A DNA stretch of 64,000 bases, from assembly GCA_002633005.1 (NCBI GenBank), contig NMRA01000182.1, positions 670,586 through 734,585 on the forward strand. Direction: 5' to 3'. The notes beneath the pieces were generated by a model. It had not been told where the DNA came from. It saw nothing but the letters and a program-made list of their open reading frames with translations, and searched no databases. Of the stretch, positions 11,290 to 24,829 are shown in pieces. This DNA comes from Phoronis australis (taxonomy: Eukaryota > Phoronida > Phoronidae). Within the stretch, counting starts at the first letter, position 1; every line of letters begins with the position of its first letter. Position numbers and translations under genes: made by a program.

Positions 11290-11391
11290 ATGTCCCAGGA
11301 TACAAATGTCACTGAGGAGTTATCCAAAATTCGAACTTCACTTGAACAAGTGAATGAAAAAGTTGACAGATTATCCGCAGATACTGCCACG
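11290..11391 (+). CDS. first exon of a coiled-coil protein gene
   Basis: ATG in good context (GGAAAATGTCC) opens 34 codons ending at a strong donor, ACG|GTAAGT. The peptide starts MSQDTNVTEELSKIRTSLEQ and continues with VNEKVDRLSAD. The heptad-like spacing of hydrophobic residues predicts a short coiled coil. I do not recognise the family. The exon ends in phase 0, the same phase as the candidate exons at 18170 and 47008. It is divergently transcribed from the Myb/SANT-like gene. The rest of the gene is not certain. Confidence 0.5.
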
Positions 11392-14300
11392 GTAAGTTTT
11401 AATGTGTTTCTAGAAGTTGGAGTTCAGTGTTATGAAAGCGGGGTGTGGTTCATTGAATGGTTATTCAGTGGGGGCATTACGAAACCCGGAAAACAGGCCA
11501 GCCACACTAAGCCAGTCAGTTCAAACTGACGCATGCTTGTTCTCGTCTTTCCATTCTTTGTTTTACGAAACGGTTGTTAAACCATTTCTTTAGACCCAAT
11601 CCACGCACAGCAGTTCTCATACCGATCCTCGAAAACCCTCTGAATAGATAGAGGCTGTGGCAGGCGACTGAGAGTGATCCCTAATCCGATTCTCATTTCG
11701 TAACCGTTCAGCAAAAGCGGAGTAAACGGGTCCCTCTTGAAAATGGCTGCCGAGAACCAGTTTTCACTTAATACTTAGCAACGTTACTCAGTAAGCCCAA
11801 CCAGCTAGGGTACGCCAAAATACATGTATTGATGAGATAGGTTGAGACCGATGGCAAGTTGGTGTTGGTCTCAATCAAGATGACCCTGTGTTAATTAGGG
11901 GGAGGGGGGGCTTATCTCGAAGCCTAGGGGTTGGTAAGACGTGCCGTGGAGCGGACGGGTAACTTGCCTCTCAGATACAGGGCTTGGGATGGTGGTTTGG
12001 TGGTTTTGCACCCATCTCCCAGGTATCGTCCCGATTAGATAGTTTTGCTTTATTGTAATTATGGTCTTGCGTCGGTAAAGGAAAGAAGGGATGGACTGGG
12101 CGTGGGCGGACGAAAAAGGCACTGCTCGGGTAGGGCTTGTCATCACATCGTCACGGATACCAGTTTCTCGGTTGTCTAAGATGTGGAGTTGGTATGCTCA
12201 GATGCACCCCCATGATGTCTAAGGAGAATCCCCAGGTTTATGTTAATAATGACCAGCTGGGCTTCGTGATACCATGTTGAGTAATGGAGAAATAACAGGC
12301 AAATTGGGATTGGAGTATCCATTAGTCCACGCACACACCCGTTTCGGAAACATATTAAAACTCAGCTTTAAGGGGACATTATTAATTTGGGGAGAAAAGT
12401 GATTTTTTTTAAGTTCAGCGTCAACGTAGAATCGAACCGGCTGTAAACCTTGCTGTCTCTGTCAAACACGCTGCTGGTTAGGGGAATACGCGCTGTCACA
12501 GCGCTACCTGTGCGGCGGTCTGGCTGAGCTAAACCTCTCTCGATAAATGGCAGAATATTTTCAGTGTATTTTTGACTGAAAAAGTGAGCCTCGGAGTAAT
12601 TGGTCCTAGACTTCAGCGACTGTCTCGCAGACAACGGTGACAACTGAAGGCTATCCCAGCCAATAATTATCCCAAAACTACGTTTTCGGCTGTAATTCAG
12701 ATAATCAACTCATTACTTCCCTTCGTATTTGGCGAGCTTGATATGCGTTGGACACGATGATATACAGTGGTATACGATGAAGGACCAGTCGAAAAAACTC
12801 ACGAAAACACCAATTCTCTGGTCGTATAGCCTACCGTTACGGTAATTCATTGGTAAAATCGATATACTCTGTGATTCTGGTTCTAAAAATGAAACTTCAA
12901 TAAAAAAATACCTGTAGCTTGTACCCACTCGTCAAATTATAATAGAATTACCATTTCCTTTAAGCAGTGAAGAGATGCAGTTAGGTGTTGAATATTTGTA
13001 TAAAGGCTCTTGCTGTCGCTGTCACGTAGACTTGCCAGCATATTTTGTAGACACAGGCAACAATAGACTGTGTAAATTGCCGTAGGCCTGTACTGATGGT
13101 ATAACAATATTTGCATCCCGTTTGACAAGAAATATAAAGCCAAACTAGTAAATGAAATCATTTTGGACGACATGGATGAAACAAATTAACAGATTCAGAA
13201 GACAACTGGCGGTAACGGACACTGATCCCAGCGAGGGGGCTGGATGCTTTGCTCGAGCACAATAACTAGCTCTGCTTTGTTGCAGTGCAAGGAATCTGAC
13301 CATTGTATTTGTCAGACCCTTTTGATCATGATCTTGGTTCCGCACCAGAGTAACGAAATAAACAATTTAAAAGTTGGCGTTGCCGTGTAAGCCAGTGGTT
13401 ACTCAAGCTCGGCAATTCAGCTCTGCTGTGTAAGGAATGTTGGTCTGACAAATGTTATTGGCTATTGTTCGCGTTGTTCTATTGCCGTACGTCAATCCAG
13501 TTATTCTCTCTGACAAAGAATAGAAGTGGATGACATCGGCATATCCTACTTGTTCAACCTGTGTGGGAAGTTTGTGAAAGGAGTAATCTTCAGCAGACTT
13601 TGCGACGGAATCTTGGCAAAACATTTCATAACAACAAATATATTTTTGGCAACCTCAATAGATTTTGACTTTAATGCATTTCACATAAGGCAAATTAATT
13701 TTCCTCACGCCACAGTGAAGCACTATAAGCCGACTGGAATTCATTGATTGCCTTTATGAAATAAAACACAGTATTTAGACATTACACAATACAAGAATTA
13801 TTACTGGTAATATGGCGACGCGAATCCCGTTTTTAACAACAAAAAATAAACCCGAAACAACCCAGGAAATGATTTTATTTGTTTCATATTAGAACATTGA
13901 TTTATTATGCTATTGGTATTGAAATTATTTCAGGCACAACACGTAGGCTGGCTTTCCTGGAAGTATAGTGATTTCACCTTTTTAACCCAAGTGCTAGGTC
14001 ATCCATGGTAGCTGACCACACAAACTGTTCAAACCTGACATGCTTGACGGATACTTAGCTCGACCAAGCATATTGTTTTTATCCGCCCACGTGTGTCAGG
14101 TACACTTCTGTAGCAGCCCTTCATTGACACAAACTTTGTTGAAGACACGACTGTACTTTTTGTTAGGCAGTTTGTGATACATGTGACTCGCTCGTAGGTC
14201 TCTAAACAATGTCCTTTCTTCAGGCTTGCAGCTATGAAGCAGAACAATGTTCGACATTCAGCAACTAAATATGCTGGACCGCCTGGTCAGTTACTTCTTG

Positions 14301-14926
14301 AATATGATATCACATCCACATAAGGCATATGGGTGAAAGTTTACTGGCCCGGTAGCAAATCCGCTGGCCGGGGCCCGGTCCGGGCCACCGGGACAGCGTA
14401 TATTTCGAACGCTGAAGCACAAAACACCAAGAGACATAACGGACAAACAAGATAAGATGCTAGCTGTATTTCGAGACCACATGTCTCATCATTAGACAAT
14501 GAGTGAATTGAACATACAGGGCTTTCTTCCGTGTGAAGATAGGAAATTGTTTAGAGACTACGAGTGAGTATATCACAAATTGTATATCAAAAAGTACAGT
14601 CGTGCCTTCAACCAAGTTTGTTCCCACACATATATATGTATGTGTATATGTAAATGTATACATGTGTATGTATGCCGTTTCCTCCTTTCGTCTGCCCGTC
14701 CGGCGTCTATCCTTTAGTCTACTTATCTCGAAAAACCCCTCCAAAGGCGTACCCAGAGTTTCACGAACTGGAGGTTCAAGTGAAATGACGAGTTTCTGAA
14801 GAGAATTCTGAAAACCGGTTATGAGTTTTCATGCCTCGTTCGAGTTCGAGCGAATTTTTGGGTGGATTCGGCTACCGCTGTGCCCCGTAGTGGCAATTTT
14901 AGATCTTTACGTTAGCCTCCATCAAC
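11392..14926. other. probable intron, mostly unassigned
   Basis: It holds a possible minus-strand SINE (12395-12545) and a GC-rich hairpin near 14368-14390 (GGCCCGGTCCGGGCC). The open frames between 13145 and 14800 look random. Nothing else was recognised. Confidence 0.4.
12395..12545 (-). mobile_element. possible tRNA-derived SINE
   Basis: On the minus strand there is a box A-like TAGCTCAGCCAG (12520-12531) and a box B-like GGTTCGATTCT (12428-12438), followed by an A-rich run. The distance between the boxes is about 80 nt, longer than in most tRNAs, which weakens the call. Confidence 0.35.
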
Positions 14927-16744
14927 ATAGACCCAATTCACGCGGCGGACATTAAAATCAAAAGCGAGGCTCATTGCGATAAGCAAAGCGAAAGTTGACA
15001 TTGCCTGCATTTCGAGTCCAACCTGGATATTAAATCTTACAAATTTGTCGACAATTAACCACAGAGACGTAGAAAAATACATTAAAGAACAAGTTAATGC
15101 ACCAAAGAGTTGTCTGACCAAAGGGTATATTTTTTTGGAAAACTTATTTTCGAAACATGAAAAGTAAATATGGCGAAATTGCGGCGATCGTAGTGTTACT
15201 GATTAGGTATTATGCTGAATGCAGGGTTACGCATCTTCTTGTAATTAAATTGTTGATAAAAATGCTTTCTACACGAACCAGGTCATCTGCTCGTATTGTT
15301 GACGAGTTGAACTGAGATATATTCGACAATGGTGGCTCATCGCATCTTGCTGTCATGTGCAAGTATAGTCACACCTGGTTAATTTGTTGATCAAGAATAT
15401 TAACATCAAACATAGCCTGATCCTGGTGAGGTAGGGACTATACCGGGACTAACAGTTGATTTGTCATTGACCTGATAGAATAATTGATGTTATTAAATAT
15501 ATTTTAATTAAAATAAAAAACAGGCTCGTAATTGAAAATAAAGATTATTTGACCATCAATTCTGCTTTCTTGGTTTTAATAATTCTTAGTCTATTTCATG
15601 TATTAGGTTTCAAATATCAATCTGGACCAAGTTGAATTTTAAAATTAAAATCAATTAATTCGTTCGTCCAAAGCATAACCTCGTTTTAGAACTCAATTCA
15701 GTTAACTTGACAGAGCAATCATAGTTATCATGTTTCCAGGAGCCTCGTTCACAGGTCGGGGAACTGAGGTGCCTGTGCCTTCTGAGAGGAGATTTTTTTC
15801 GCTGAGTGAGGGGAAACCTCTACCTCCTGATCACCATCAATAGCACTCCCGCCGATTGCAAGCTCTCATAGGCTCTGCCTCAATTTAAAGTAGCAGTTTG
15901 TGCTCTTTCAAATTGTCACCTGTGTGGTTACAGGTGATTTGCACTTCGGATCGAGAGAAAATTTCAGTCACTAGGGGAATTTTTAGGCCTCGTCAGTGGG
16001 GGAATTTCGCGTGACTTTCAATATTTTTGAGAGGGTAATGGGGCCGATATTCGGCCCCAAAATCAAGGGATTGAGAGCCCTGTCCTTTTTGGAGAGAAAA
16101 ATGCATCATGTTTCCAGTGGCGGATCTAGGATACCATAAGGAGGGGCCCAACATGTTGCCTCGGTAAATTGGGCAAGGCGCGATTGTATGCATAGCCGCC
16201 CTGAAGGTTTCGGGGACGGCGATGTGAGCTGCTGTTCTCAAAAGCTATCGAAGGACTAAAACAAGAGAAGGCAACACAATTCCGCCGCGTTCGTCCGCTG
16301 CCTTTCCTAGTTCGTGAACTCCATATTTCCTCACGCTTCACACTGTTGCTGTTTTATTTTTCTTGCACCAGCAAAGGGGCCCCCTTTGCCACCCTAAATC
16401 CGCCTATGTATTTCAACCCTTAGTCATGAGCCTGGCTGGCCGAAGATTCTCCGGTCGTTGCTATCGATGCTTGACAACCAGAGATGCGACAAAAAATTAT
16501 CTAACTTTTCGAAAACATAAATTTTACACGGACATATTTTCCTTCGTCGCGGCGTATGTAAACCACCCAACGCTTCCGAATCTCAACGTCCCTCGGGATT
16601 GTAAAGCAGACAGTTGAGTGTCCGTATTTTTTCTAGCCGTTCGAGCTACCCGGCCCTACACTACTATGCCGGTAAGCTAACAGAGCTATCGTAGCGAGCC
16701 TCGTTTTGGAACGCGCCTGCTGTTTTTTCGTGAATTGGGTCTAT
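14927..16744 (+). mobile_element. 1.8-kb non-autonomous element X, copy 1
   Basis: The ends ATAGACCCAATTCACG (from 14927) and CGTGAATTGGGTCTAT (to 16744) are terminal inverted repeats. The body is repeated at 60632-62525, and a short left-end piece is at 54891. No transposase reading frame is visible, so it is non-autonomous. It carries a nested MITE at 16115-16407 that is absent from this position in the other copy. The superfamily is unknown. Confidence 0.8.
16115..16407 (+). mobile_element. MITE with CAGTGGCGGATCTAGG ends, nested in X copy 1
   Basis: It starts CAGTGGCGGATCTAGGATAC and ends CCCTAAATCCGCCTATG, which are imperfect terminal inverted repeats. The same family is at 61719-62023. 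At the matching place in the second X copy (62215-62235) the sequence is uninterrupted, which gives an empty site. The CAGNG start is typical of hAT-like elements, but that assignment is an inference. Confidence 0.7.
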
Positions 16745-17500
16745 ATCTGCGGATCTCCTTGATGAAAGTTGGCAAACAGGTTTTTATAAGGGAAATGATA
16801 CGGGTTCTATGTCATCTGTGGTCATTTGTTTGTGTATTTTTGGCATCCGTCTCTATATCTGTCAAACCGCTGGAAGGATCAAACGTGTTTTTATCGAGAA
16901 GAACACAACTTACGTTGATTTTCGGACGGATCCAAATAGCTGTCGCGCCGCCTAGTGGAAATTCACTTTTTCTTTGTGTATGCCTTTGTAGCTACCAAAT
17001 TCATTAATGTTTTTTCATGAAATTTATCATATAGATTTCAGTTAAGGAGGCGACCACAACACGTTCACATTTTCAAATGAATTCAACTTATTCTGCTTTC
17101 GCAAGTGGACAGTTTTATGGTTTTGCGTCTGTGCGTCCGCCTCTCTATCCACAAAAGCTCTTGAAATATTCTGATATGTTTCAATTGGGATGAACACGAC
17201 TGACGTAAATTTTCGGACAAGTCCAACTACTGTGGTACCTCCTCATGGCCGTGGGAAATCTGTTTGTTCCTCTGCCTAAATATTTACTAAGTTCCTTGAT
17301 AAATCTTCATGAAATGTGGTATGAATGTGTTTCAGTTGAGGAGAGTACGCCTGACGTTGATGGTGGGACGAGTCCGACTACTATGACGTCCCCTAGAGGG
17401 AATTTAGGTTTTGTTTGCGTAATATCTGTTTCTCTACCGAGTTCCTTCATGAATTTTCACGGAATCGGCAAATAAGTTTCTGTCAAGGAGACGACGGCAC
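16745..17500 (+). repeat. degenerate long-unit tandem repeat
   Basis: About four diverged units share blocks such as AGGAGACGAC, TGACGTTGATTTTCGGAC, AGTCCAACTACT, CCCTAGTGGGAAATT and TTCCTTGATGAA. They appear in the same order and at roughly 170-250 bp spacing. No coding potential. It follows immediately after the right end of element X. Confidence 0.55.
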
Positions 17501-18169
17501 ATGCCTTGTTTCAGAGGATTTTGATTTACACTGCAATCCCTCAGTGATCATTATTTTTTACTTCGTGAGAGACACTTTATTTTCAACCAGTGTGACGACA
17601 ACTAAATTTCGCCTCGTTGATAAAAAAATTGCGACAAATTTCCACTTTATTAGCACTAAACAATTTTATTTCTTTAGCACTTACAGTGATCTCATTCATC
17701 GTTGCGGTGATTCGTGAATCGAGCCACCATAGATAATCGTTAAAGTCTATGAATACACGTCCTGGGTTTAGCTAAGTAATGACAAAATATCTTTGGTAAT
17801 GAAGAGGACACTTGCTATTGTTGTTGAACTCTATTACAGAACCAACTGCCGGGTTGACCGGATTTCAAGTTTAACGTCCCGTGTATTTTCGAAGTAAAAA
17901 ATGCTTGCATTGCCTTTGAATGTTAAAATACTTCAATAGTCTTTGATACATATCAACCAGTCAGTTGGCCGGGCACCTAAGTGTCTTCCATGTAAAGATC
18001 AACATAATGTTTTTTAAGCACAGCCGGTTGGTAAATAAGATCCTAGATTGTGTGAGAGATTCTTGAGTTTCTGTGAGATAAGTCGACAGTACTATCTCTG
18101 TAAAGGTGGACTTCAGTTAAACATTGGTACCTTTTAATCTCTAATAACAATATTTTCGTCTTTTTGCAG
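17501..18169. other. no recognised feature
   Basis: AT-rich sequence. It ends in a polypyrimidine tract and acceptor (CTTTTTGCAG) leading to the candidate exon at 18170. Confidence 0.4.
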
Positions 18170-18235
18170 GCGAGGGCACAGAATGTCTATTATGTCACGC
18201 CACAGGGACCAGCAACGAACGGCGGGAGCACTGTG
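18170..18235 (+). CDS. candidate second exon of the coiled-coil gene
   Basis: A 66-nt open exon sits between a good acceptor (TCGTCTTTTTGCAG) and a donor (CTGTG|GTACGC). It reads ARAQNVYYVTPQGPATNGGS and then TV, in phase 0, so it joins the exon ending at 11391 without a shift. The composition (Gln, Pro, Gly, Asn) suggests a flexible linker. The intron would be about 6.8 kb, filled with element X and its neighbours. The product is not recognised. Confidence 0.45.
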
Positions 18236-19326
18236 GTACGCATACGAATGTTAGTATAAACAACACATATCGATACCCATTTATATATATTTAAGACGTA
18301 GGACTAGTTATTGTTTAACTTTGTGACGGAAGAAGGGTTTATCGCAGATTTAAGTACAGATTGTGCGCAACATGTGGGAATGTGTTTGCCTATATCTTGA
18401 ACCAATGAAAAATAGATAAATATTTCCGTGTTCAAATACAGTAATGTTTGAAATCAAGGAACGTCCTGCAGTAATCTAGAATACCTCACACAGTGTAGTC
18501 GTGGAAATGTTCGTCATGGGTTGTGGGAATCAGAAATTACTTCAGTCATTTGTGAGAGTTATCCATTTTCTGATTCAGTAAAATTGATTATGAACATTTA
18601 CCTTATTGTAACTGATCTCAAACAATTCTTTGCTAGGATTACCATGATAGGTGGTTACTGAGCTTGGGGTGAATAGTGATAGTAGGCGTGTACCGGTCAT
18701 ACCATGCTCGGCGCACGGTATGCGGAGCGCGGGCTGAAAATCATAAGCAATCTCTGTCTCTGACGAACAAGTGTATAATTACAATTTACACAAATGGGTG
18801 TTCTTTTTTCATCAGTTTTGTAAGTAGATATCATCTGGTCATAAACGCTGAGATCACAGCGTTCCGAAACCCCCGATACGTTTATACGAGAACACAAGCG
18901 ACCACAACCCATATCAAAATATTTGGATATTTTTAACGGGATAGGACCGAGCTATAGCTTCAGGCATGCGCCTATTACATTATTTCCCCCACAAATCAGA
19001 ACACTTGAGCCTGCGATTGTGACCCGTCCTTTTATATGACTGATTGAAATACTCATAGAATGTCGCTTACATTGCGATGTGATGTAACATTGCATTTNAA
19101 GAAATAAATACAAAAAAAGGTTTACTGAAACTATTTAACATCCTTTTTGGGACTGTTTCATGCAACCGGACACAGACCCCAAACAAGTTAAGAATTTTTG
19201 AGAGACGCGAAATTAAATGCAGTTTCACGGATATACAAATATGTAATCCTCCAGTTTCAAGAGGCAAACAGTATTAAAAAAACAAAGATTTTAGTACAAG
19301 AGGCTTACGATCACTGGCATGTAAGT
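18236..19326. other. no recognised feature
   Basis: Probable intron sequence. Contains the 'n' at 19098. No repeats shared with other parts of the window were seen. Confidence 0.35.
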
Positions 19327-20000
19327 AGAAAAGTGGCTTGCATTAAACGATTAACGATAAAAGTAGTTTTGAAGGAAGTCTAAACATGTACAATGCTGTA
19401 TTACTAGTTCAAGGTAAGTACGCAATGACGTTATTTTAGGGTCCCGAGTATAATCTTTGTCCTCGAAATTGAGATTGAAATTATTTTTTCTGTCGAACGT
19501 TTGTGCGAATTCAAGAAGTGTTCCTGTTATTCAGTGCACGAGGTTTAAATTTATGATTTGCATGTACGACTGCAGCATTAAAGCCGTAAGATCGAGTCGG
19601 GGCCTGAGATCTAATCTTTTTACTAGACTGAAATGGAACTCGAACTTACTTTTAAGATTTCCTGTTCTACTTTGTTACGAAGTCAAAATAAAGGTCTAGA
19701 TTACTAATTCTCGAGAATTTAATTAATTAGTCAAAGAGGCTAAGAGAATCAACTCTATAGCCAACATTATGCAACTGTCTTAATCGATAGAAAAGTGGCT
19801 TGGGGGAGTCGATTAATGGTAAAGCAGGTTTTGGTAAATCTAAACACGTTTTAGTTCGAATGATAAGAACGCAATGACATTGCCCAGAAAGAGCAAGCGA
19901 ACGTCTGAAAAAAGTTCCGAACTTGGTTCTTCACCCCTAGGGCCTGGGGTATAATCTTTGAACTCGACTTTGAACTTTACATTATCTTTCCATTTTCCGT
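19327..20000 (+). repeat. diverged direct duplication
   Basis: The blocks AGAAAAGTGGCTTG, TCTAAACA, ACGCAATGACGTT and GAGTATAATCTTTG...CTCGA at 19327-19500 recur in order at 19789-20000 (AGAAAAGTGGCTTG, TCTAAACACG, ACGCAATGACATT, GGGTATAATCTTTG). The period is about 460 bp. The copies are clearly diverged. Confidence 0.6.
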
Positions 20001-20099
20001 TCTACAGTTGTGAGGAATTCAACGAGAAGCATTGTCAATCACTTTTGCAACAAAAATGTCATCAATTTCTCTATTGGAGACATATCCCTTACAAAAATT

Positions 20100-20410
20100 A
20101 CCTCTTTTTCGAAACACTTAAATTTTTGGTCTGAAAAACTTTAACTTAATCACGAAGACTTTTTGCAAAGACTTAAGTATTTTGGAATATTTTTGGAACA
20201 AACTTAACTTTTCATAACTTAAAGATTTCCAAAAGTTAACTTTTTGAAAAACTTAAGTTTCTAGAACTTAAGTTTTTGAAAAACCCAAGTTTTTCAAAAA
20301 TTTAAGGTTTCTCCAAAAACTTATTCCAAAATACTTAAGTTTTTGAATAAAACGAAGTTTCGGAAACTTTTGATAAAGTTTTTGAAACAGTCTTAAGTTC
20401 TCAAAGCTTC
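20100..20410. repeat. AACTTAAGTTTTTGAAA simple-sequence block
   Basis: Short-period, degenerate runs of ACTTAAGTTTTTGAAAAAC and its reverse complement. The block is rich in small palindromes (CTTAAG, TTCAAAAA/TTTTTGAA) and looks like a decayed microsatellite. Confidence 0.7.
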
Positions 20411-21790
20411 TGTATTTGAAAAGTTTCAATAAGACACGTATTCAGAAAATTCGTTTTTCACTAAATTGAACAGGTACAGGTGCGCATGGCAGTTGTGGTC
20501 GGACCCTATATCTGACGTGTCGTCAAATGTTTTAGCCAAGTAAACTTGCGGCTATTACAGAATATTGGGAGAGGGAGACGAAAGTAACATCACCACGAGT
20601 ACAATGGGTAGCATCCCAAGTTACTCTGTCGGTTTTATAAAGTGTGCGATGGTTACCTTCTGCGCATTACCTTGAAGACAACCCCCGTGAATAGTCCTTC
20701 TGAGAGTTCCCGTAGATGGCGTGGTTCTATGAACCACATCACCTCATTAATCGAAAAATTACCATTACTTTCGGAAAATTTGAGAAAGCCATGCTTATCT
20801 AGTCAACTCGTCCACGCACGTGCCACTCGTCAAATCTTTTTCTAGGCTGTTGTTTGAACACTGTGCGTGTTATTCGCTTTGGTAATTGCTAAGTACGTGT
20901 ACTTCAAGCTGCGTAATGATGAGCCCTAGCAGAGCTAGTATATAACCAATGACAAAACTTTTACACGTAGGTACCGCCAGCTAGACCGTGATATTTAACA
21001 CAGGTAGAATGATCGCCATACGAGTAAGCTCATTCACGAATTGCCGTGTTCTTCGCCTCAGTGTCCGCACGCATAGTCGTAGAGGGTGGCGTTGTGGAAA
21101 CATTCTCACCGCTAATGTGGAAAGTTCACGTTCAATTTCAAATCCCCATGACACCACTGGAGCTTGGCTAAACACGGAATAATCAATTAATTAACTTCTG
21201 AATGAGAGCTAGTTGCGCTGGCTCAGAGTTTTATTGCACGATAGAACTTCTATCAAGCGTTGCTGACCTCGCGTGGAACCGTTTGCGTTAGTTTGTTACG
21301 TGTTGTTTCTTGCCATGGAGTACATGGGTGGAATGTTTGTGTAGTACTGATAAGAAAAAGATAAGATAAACTTTCAAAGGTACATACACAAGTTAAAAAG
21401 CAGAATCAGTTTTTTCCGGACACGTTAGAGACCTCTATAACATCACATATATAATAACCTAGTACACAACGGTATTACGCGCTTCTTGCTAAAATTAAGA
21501 GGCAGGTCCGGCCTGCCAATCAATCACAAATCTCTCACATTTTCAGATGGAAAAAACTTTCTTCGCCATTCAATCGAATAAATAGATCTAATCTAAGGTC
21601 AAGGTAACCTGGTCACTGTACTGATTAAAACATCAGTGAATTTTGTCTTCAACTACACTACACTGGTACTGGTTACAGATTCAATCTTCATACCTCAAGC
21701 CACAGTATCTTCCTAGTTCAACCCCAATGGGGACAGCACCTGACCTGAAAGCAGCAAGAGCCCTTCGTTCCTTGTGGCTTAGGATGGAAC
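20411..21790. other. no recognised feature
   Basis: Short open frames on both strands at 20981-21182 overlap each other completely, which suggests chance. Nothing else was recognised. Confidence 0.35.
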
Positions 21791-22149
21791 ACATATGAGT
21801 CGTCTCAAAAAGTGAGTCGCTTTTTGACAAGTAATTTCTCAGCAACTTACCAACCGAATTAGTTTAAAGTTTTACAATGTATCTTCAGGGTGTCATTTAC
21901 AAGTCTACGGCGTATCTCAGAGAAATATAAAATGTTACCGAAGTACTGTGAAATTCAGTGCAGCAGAGTGAAAACCAAGTGTCCTGTGCCTTTCATCGGG
22001 CTCATGCTGTGCTTGCATTTGTCAGTCAAAAAATTGCGTGCCTGGGTCGCAAGTCTATTGCTTTTTATTGTCAGATCTGTATCCAAATCAGTTCTGCCCA
22101 ATATGCTGGCTTAGAAGGATATCTTTGTGTGAAAATGATAAATTTACTA

Positions 22150-22445
22150 TTAAAATTGTTTTAAAGAGAAAGAGAGGGGCGGAGGAAGAATCGTAAGGGA
22201 GTTCCCAAGGAAAAAGGCGGTGTCGTGCCACTGTAAATAGACTTATTACTAAAATAGGCAACACAGGGTCTGTTGCGCGCAAAAGTGACAACGAGAGATC
22301 CAAGATTGCATGTTTGAAAGAAAACGAGGATCGGGCTGAGGAACTGATTCGTTGCTACGACAACCAGGGGAATCTCAAATGTCGGAGAGAAGTCACAAAC
22401 GATTTACAAGTGAGCAGAACTTCTGTGTAAGGAATGGCGAACAAA
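22150..22445 (+). pseudogene. possible Tc1/mariner-type transposase N-terminal relic
   Basis: One plus-strand frame reads VNRLITKIGNTGSVARKSD, then EDRAEELIRCYDNQGNLKC and VTNDLQVSRTSV. A basic stretch (KRKRG) comes before it. The pattern 'NTGSV..K' after a helix, and a second helix-turn-helix ending in VSRTSV, fits the paired DNA-binding region of Tc1/mariner-like transposases. In-frame stops occur and no DDE domain was found. A possible end sequence, GAGTCGTCTCAAAAAGTGAG, lies upstream at about 21796 without a visible partner. Confidence 0.4.
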
Positions 22446-24829
22446 TGGAGGTAAAACCCTTCAACAGAATGTGGGTATCACGGAGAGATCAATGTGTTAG
22501 AAGGAAAGAAAAAATCGATGCCGCTACTTGCATGACAGCTATTAAGCCACCGATGAGAAAAGAATCATTTTCACTGATGAAAGAGAGTTAATGTTAGAAA
22601 CCGCTAAAAATCGCCAAAACGAAAGTGTTTTGGTAAATAAAAACGACCTTTTTGAAACACACCAGCTGGCCTTAACAAAATAAAGCTGAGCCTGATGTTT
22701 TATGAGTTTCTCAGTTTCTTAACCCTTTTTACTACAACTTTGTATTTTTTATTAAAAATCGCAAAAAGTACTAGGAAGCGGGTGCCTTTTCGTCGGCAAC
22801 ATCACATCATCGTTTCGCACTATAGCAAGTTATGATATAGCAAGAATGAAGTATAATAAAATCTTGTTTGAACGGAATTATTGATATTTTATGTTATCCT
22901 ACAAAAATGTCATTTTCACTTCTTATTTCAAAGCCATTTTTACTCATTTTGTCGCTTTCGCAAATTTATATAAAAAATCATTGGAACATGAGTTAACTTC
23001 CACCTGTTACTGCTGATGTTGTTGATCCTATCGCAAGTAAAAAAAACTGGTGTCTTTCATAGTTTTTGTATAGTTAGTTTTTTCCATAACCCACTTAGTC
23101 AGTTTTCTGTCAATCTGTGACTCTCAGATTAAAAGGCTGTAGGTGGCGCTACTCGATTGTGCACTTATTTATTGAGCAAGATGCCAAACAAACAAATATC
23201 ATTCGTACTACTATATCAGTGACCAAGAAAACCATGTGAAGCTGTCCGTGAGAATTTTTCTTCACGGATTTTCAGTTTTGGGGGTGCAACAGTAAAAATC
23301 TATTATAGGATTAAATAGCTTACAAAAGTCAGTTGTAATATACAGATGAATTGCTACACCTATCACCATCTCATACTTCAGAGAAGCAGGTTTTTTTGCT
23401 TAGTGGTCAGTTTTCGAACACCGCAATGGACTAAGAATCCCACGCACTTCTTACAGTGCATGCCGGTTAATTTTGGGACCTCCTGGACAAAATCCTGGGT
23501 CTGCACTTGAAAAGGTCCGCTCCAACTATTAGCAAAGTTCATGCTAAAATTAATCAAGGTTTTTGAGAGCACAAGCGAAAATAGATAAATGTGGGTACAA
23601 GCAGATGGATAGTGTTGTTACACCATAGACTATAGATAGGGACTGCCAACTCCCGCTAGAGGGCGTTGAGCATGTCACGGTGCAATGGACATAAGCACCA
23701 ACGATAAGAGGACGCTGCACACGCAGGATAGAAAACTTCCGGTTTTTACGGAAGATTTAGTTAATGAGTAGAATTGCTAGATTTTTGAAGTTCATAAGAC
23801 TTGTAAAAATAAAATGCGTATATTGTTCTCTGTCATGTCATTTAAAACATTCACAAGATGATTCAGACATGTTATGAGTTATTAACACCAGAAACGTCTT
23901 CAGCTGATTTTCCCGTGTTTACACATACAGTCGCATCAGCTGATTTCTTTTGCTGAAAGTAATATTAGTGTTTGTTAAATTCAGTACCGTACGAATCAGC
24001 TCGTAATCATAAGTACAAGTATTAACCAACAAAAATGAATTTGTAACAATGTTACACAAAAATATTTGTGTAATTCGCACAGCTTAGTTGTTCCAGGGGG
24101 AGGGATAAAAGCTCACTGACATTGACATATCATTTGCAAAAACTTGCTGTCACTAGTATCAGAGGCCAAAAGTACGTTGTAGGGAAACTTCTAAATATAT
24201 TTATGATTATGCGAAATGGGGCTATTCGGTAAATCTGCAATAACTAGAGGGCGTGAGTGTACTAGTGGTGATAGATTAACAGCCTCGATTTCACGAGCCC
24301 TTTAAATACATGGTGAAATGGCTTGCATCCGTGCCAACTGAATCTGAGATTGCGTAAAAAGGGTGCTTCTATGAGAGGAAGTAAGCACGACCTCATACAA
24401 AGGTAAGGTTTGGGATTATTTTAACGATTATTCCATGATTATTCTACCGATACCTGTTAACTGAGGCACTCGCCGATGTCGACTTCGCGGCAGTCAGTCG
24501 CCAGTCAGAGTCTGGTTAATCTTTGTACGTTGTGATATGTGATACAATACTTGACGTAGCAATCGAGATCTTTTCGTACATCAAAGCATTATTATTGTTT
24601 GGAATGATTTCTAAAAGTTTATCAGTGACAGTTACATCAATCAATGCTGAATGTTNGCAGTAATATGGCTTAGCGCGACGACGTATTTTGATAAAAATCC
24701 CATCTTTTACCAGTTGTTTACATGCAGACAGCCACGCATGCGCAATTCAATCACCACTAGTACAGCAGCGACACCGCGAGGAGAATTCTCCGAATAGCCC
24801 CATTGTTTCGATACACGGCACAATCTTTA
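22446..24829. other. no recognised feature
   Basis: AT-rich sequence with random open frames. It contains the 'n' at 24656. A fragment near 23490 (CAAAATCCTGGGTCTGC) resembles a MITE end. Nothing else was recognised. Confidence 0.35.

Noticed and set aside
20981-21182. Two 64-codon frames on opposite strands
   Set aside because: They overlap completely, have no start context or splice sites, and match no family I know.
22700-23060. Catalytic domain of the mariner-like relic
   Set aside because: No D..D..D/E landmarks are seen in any frame downstream of the helix-turn-helix region.
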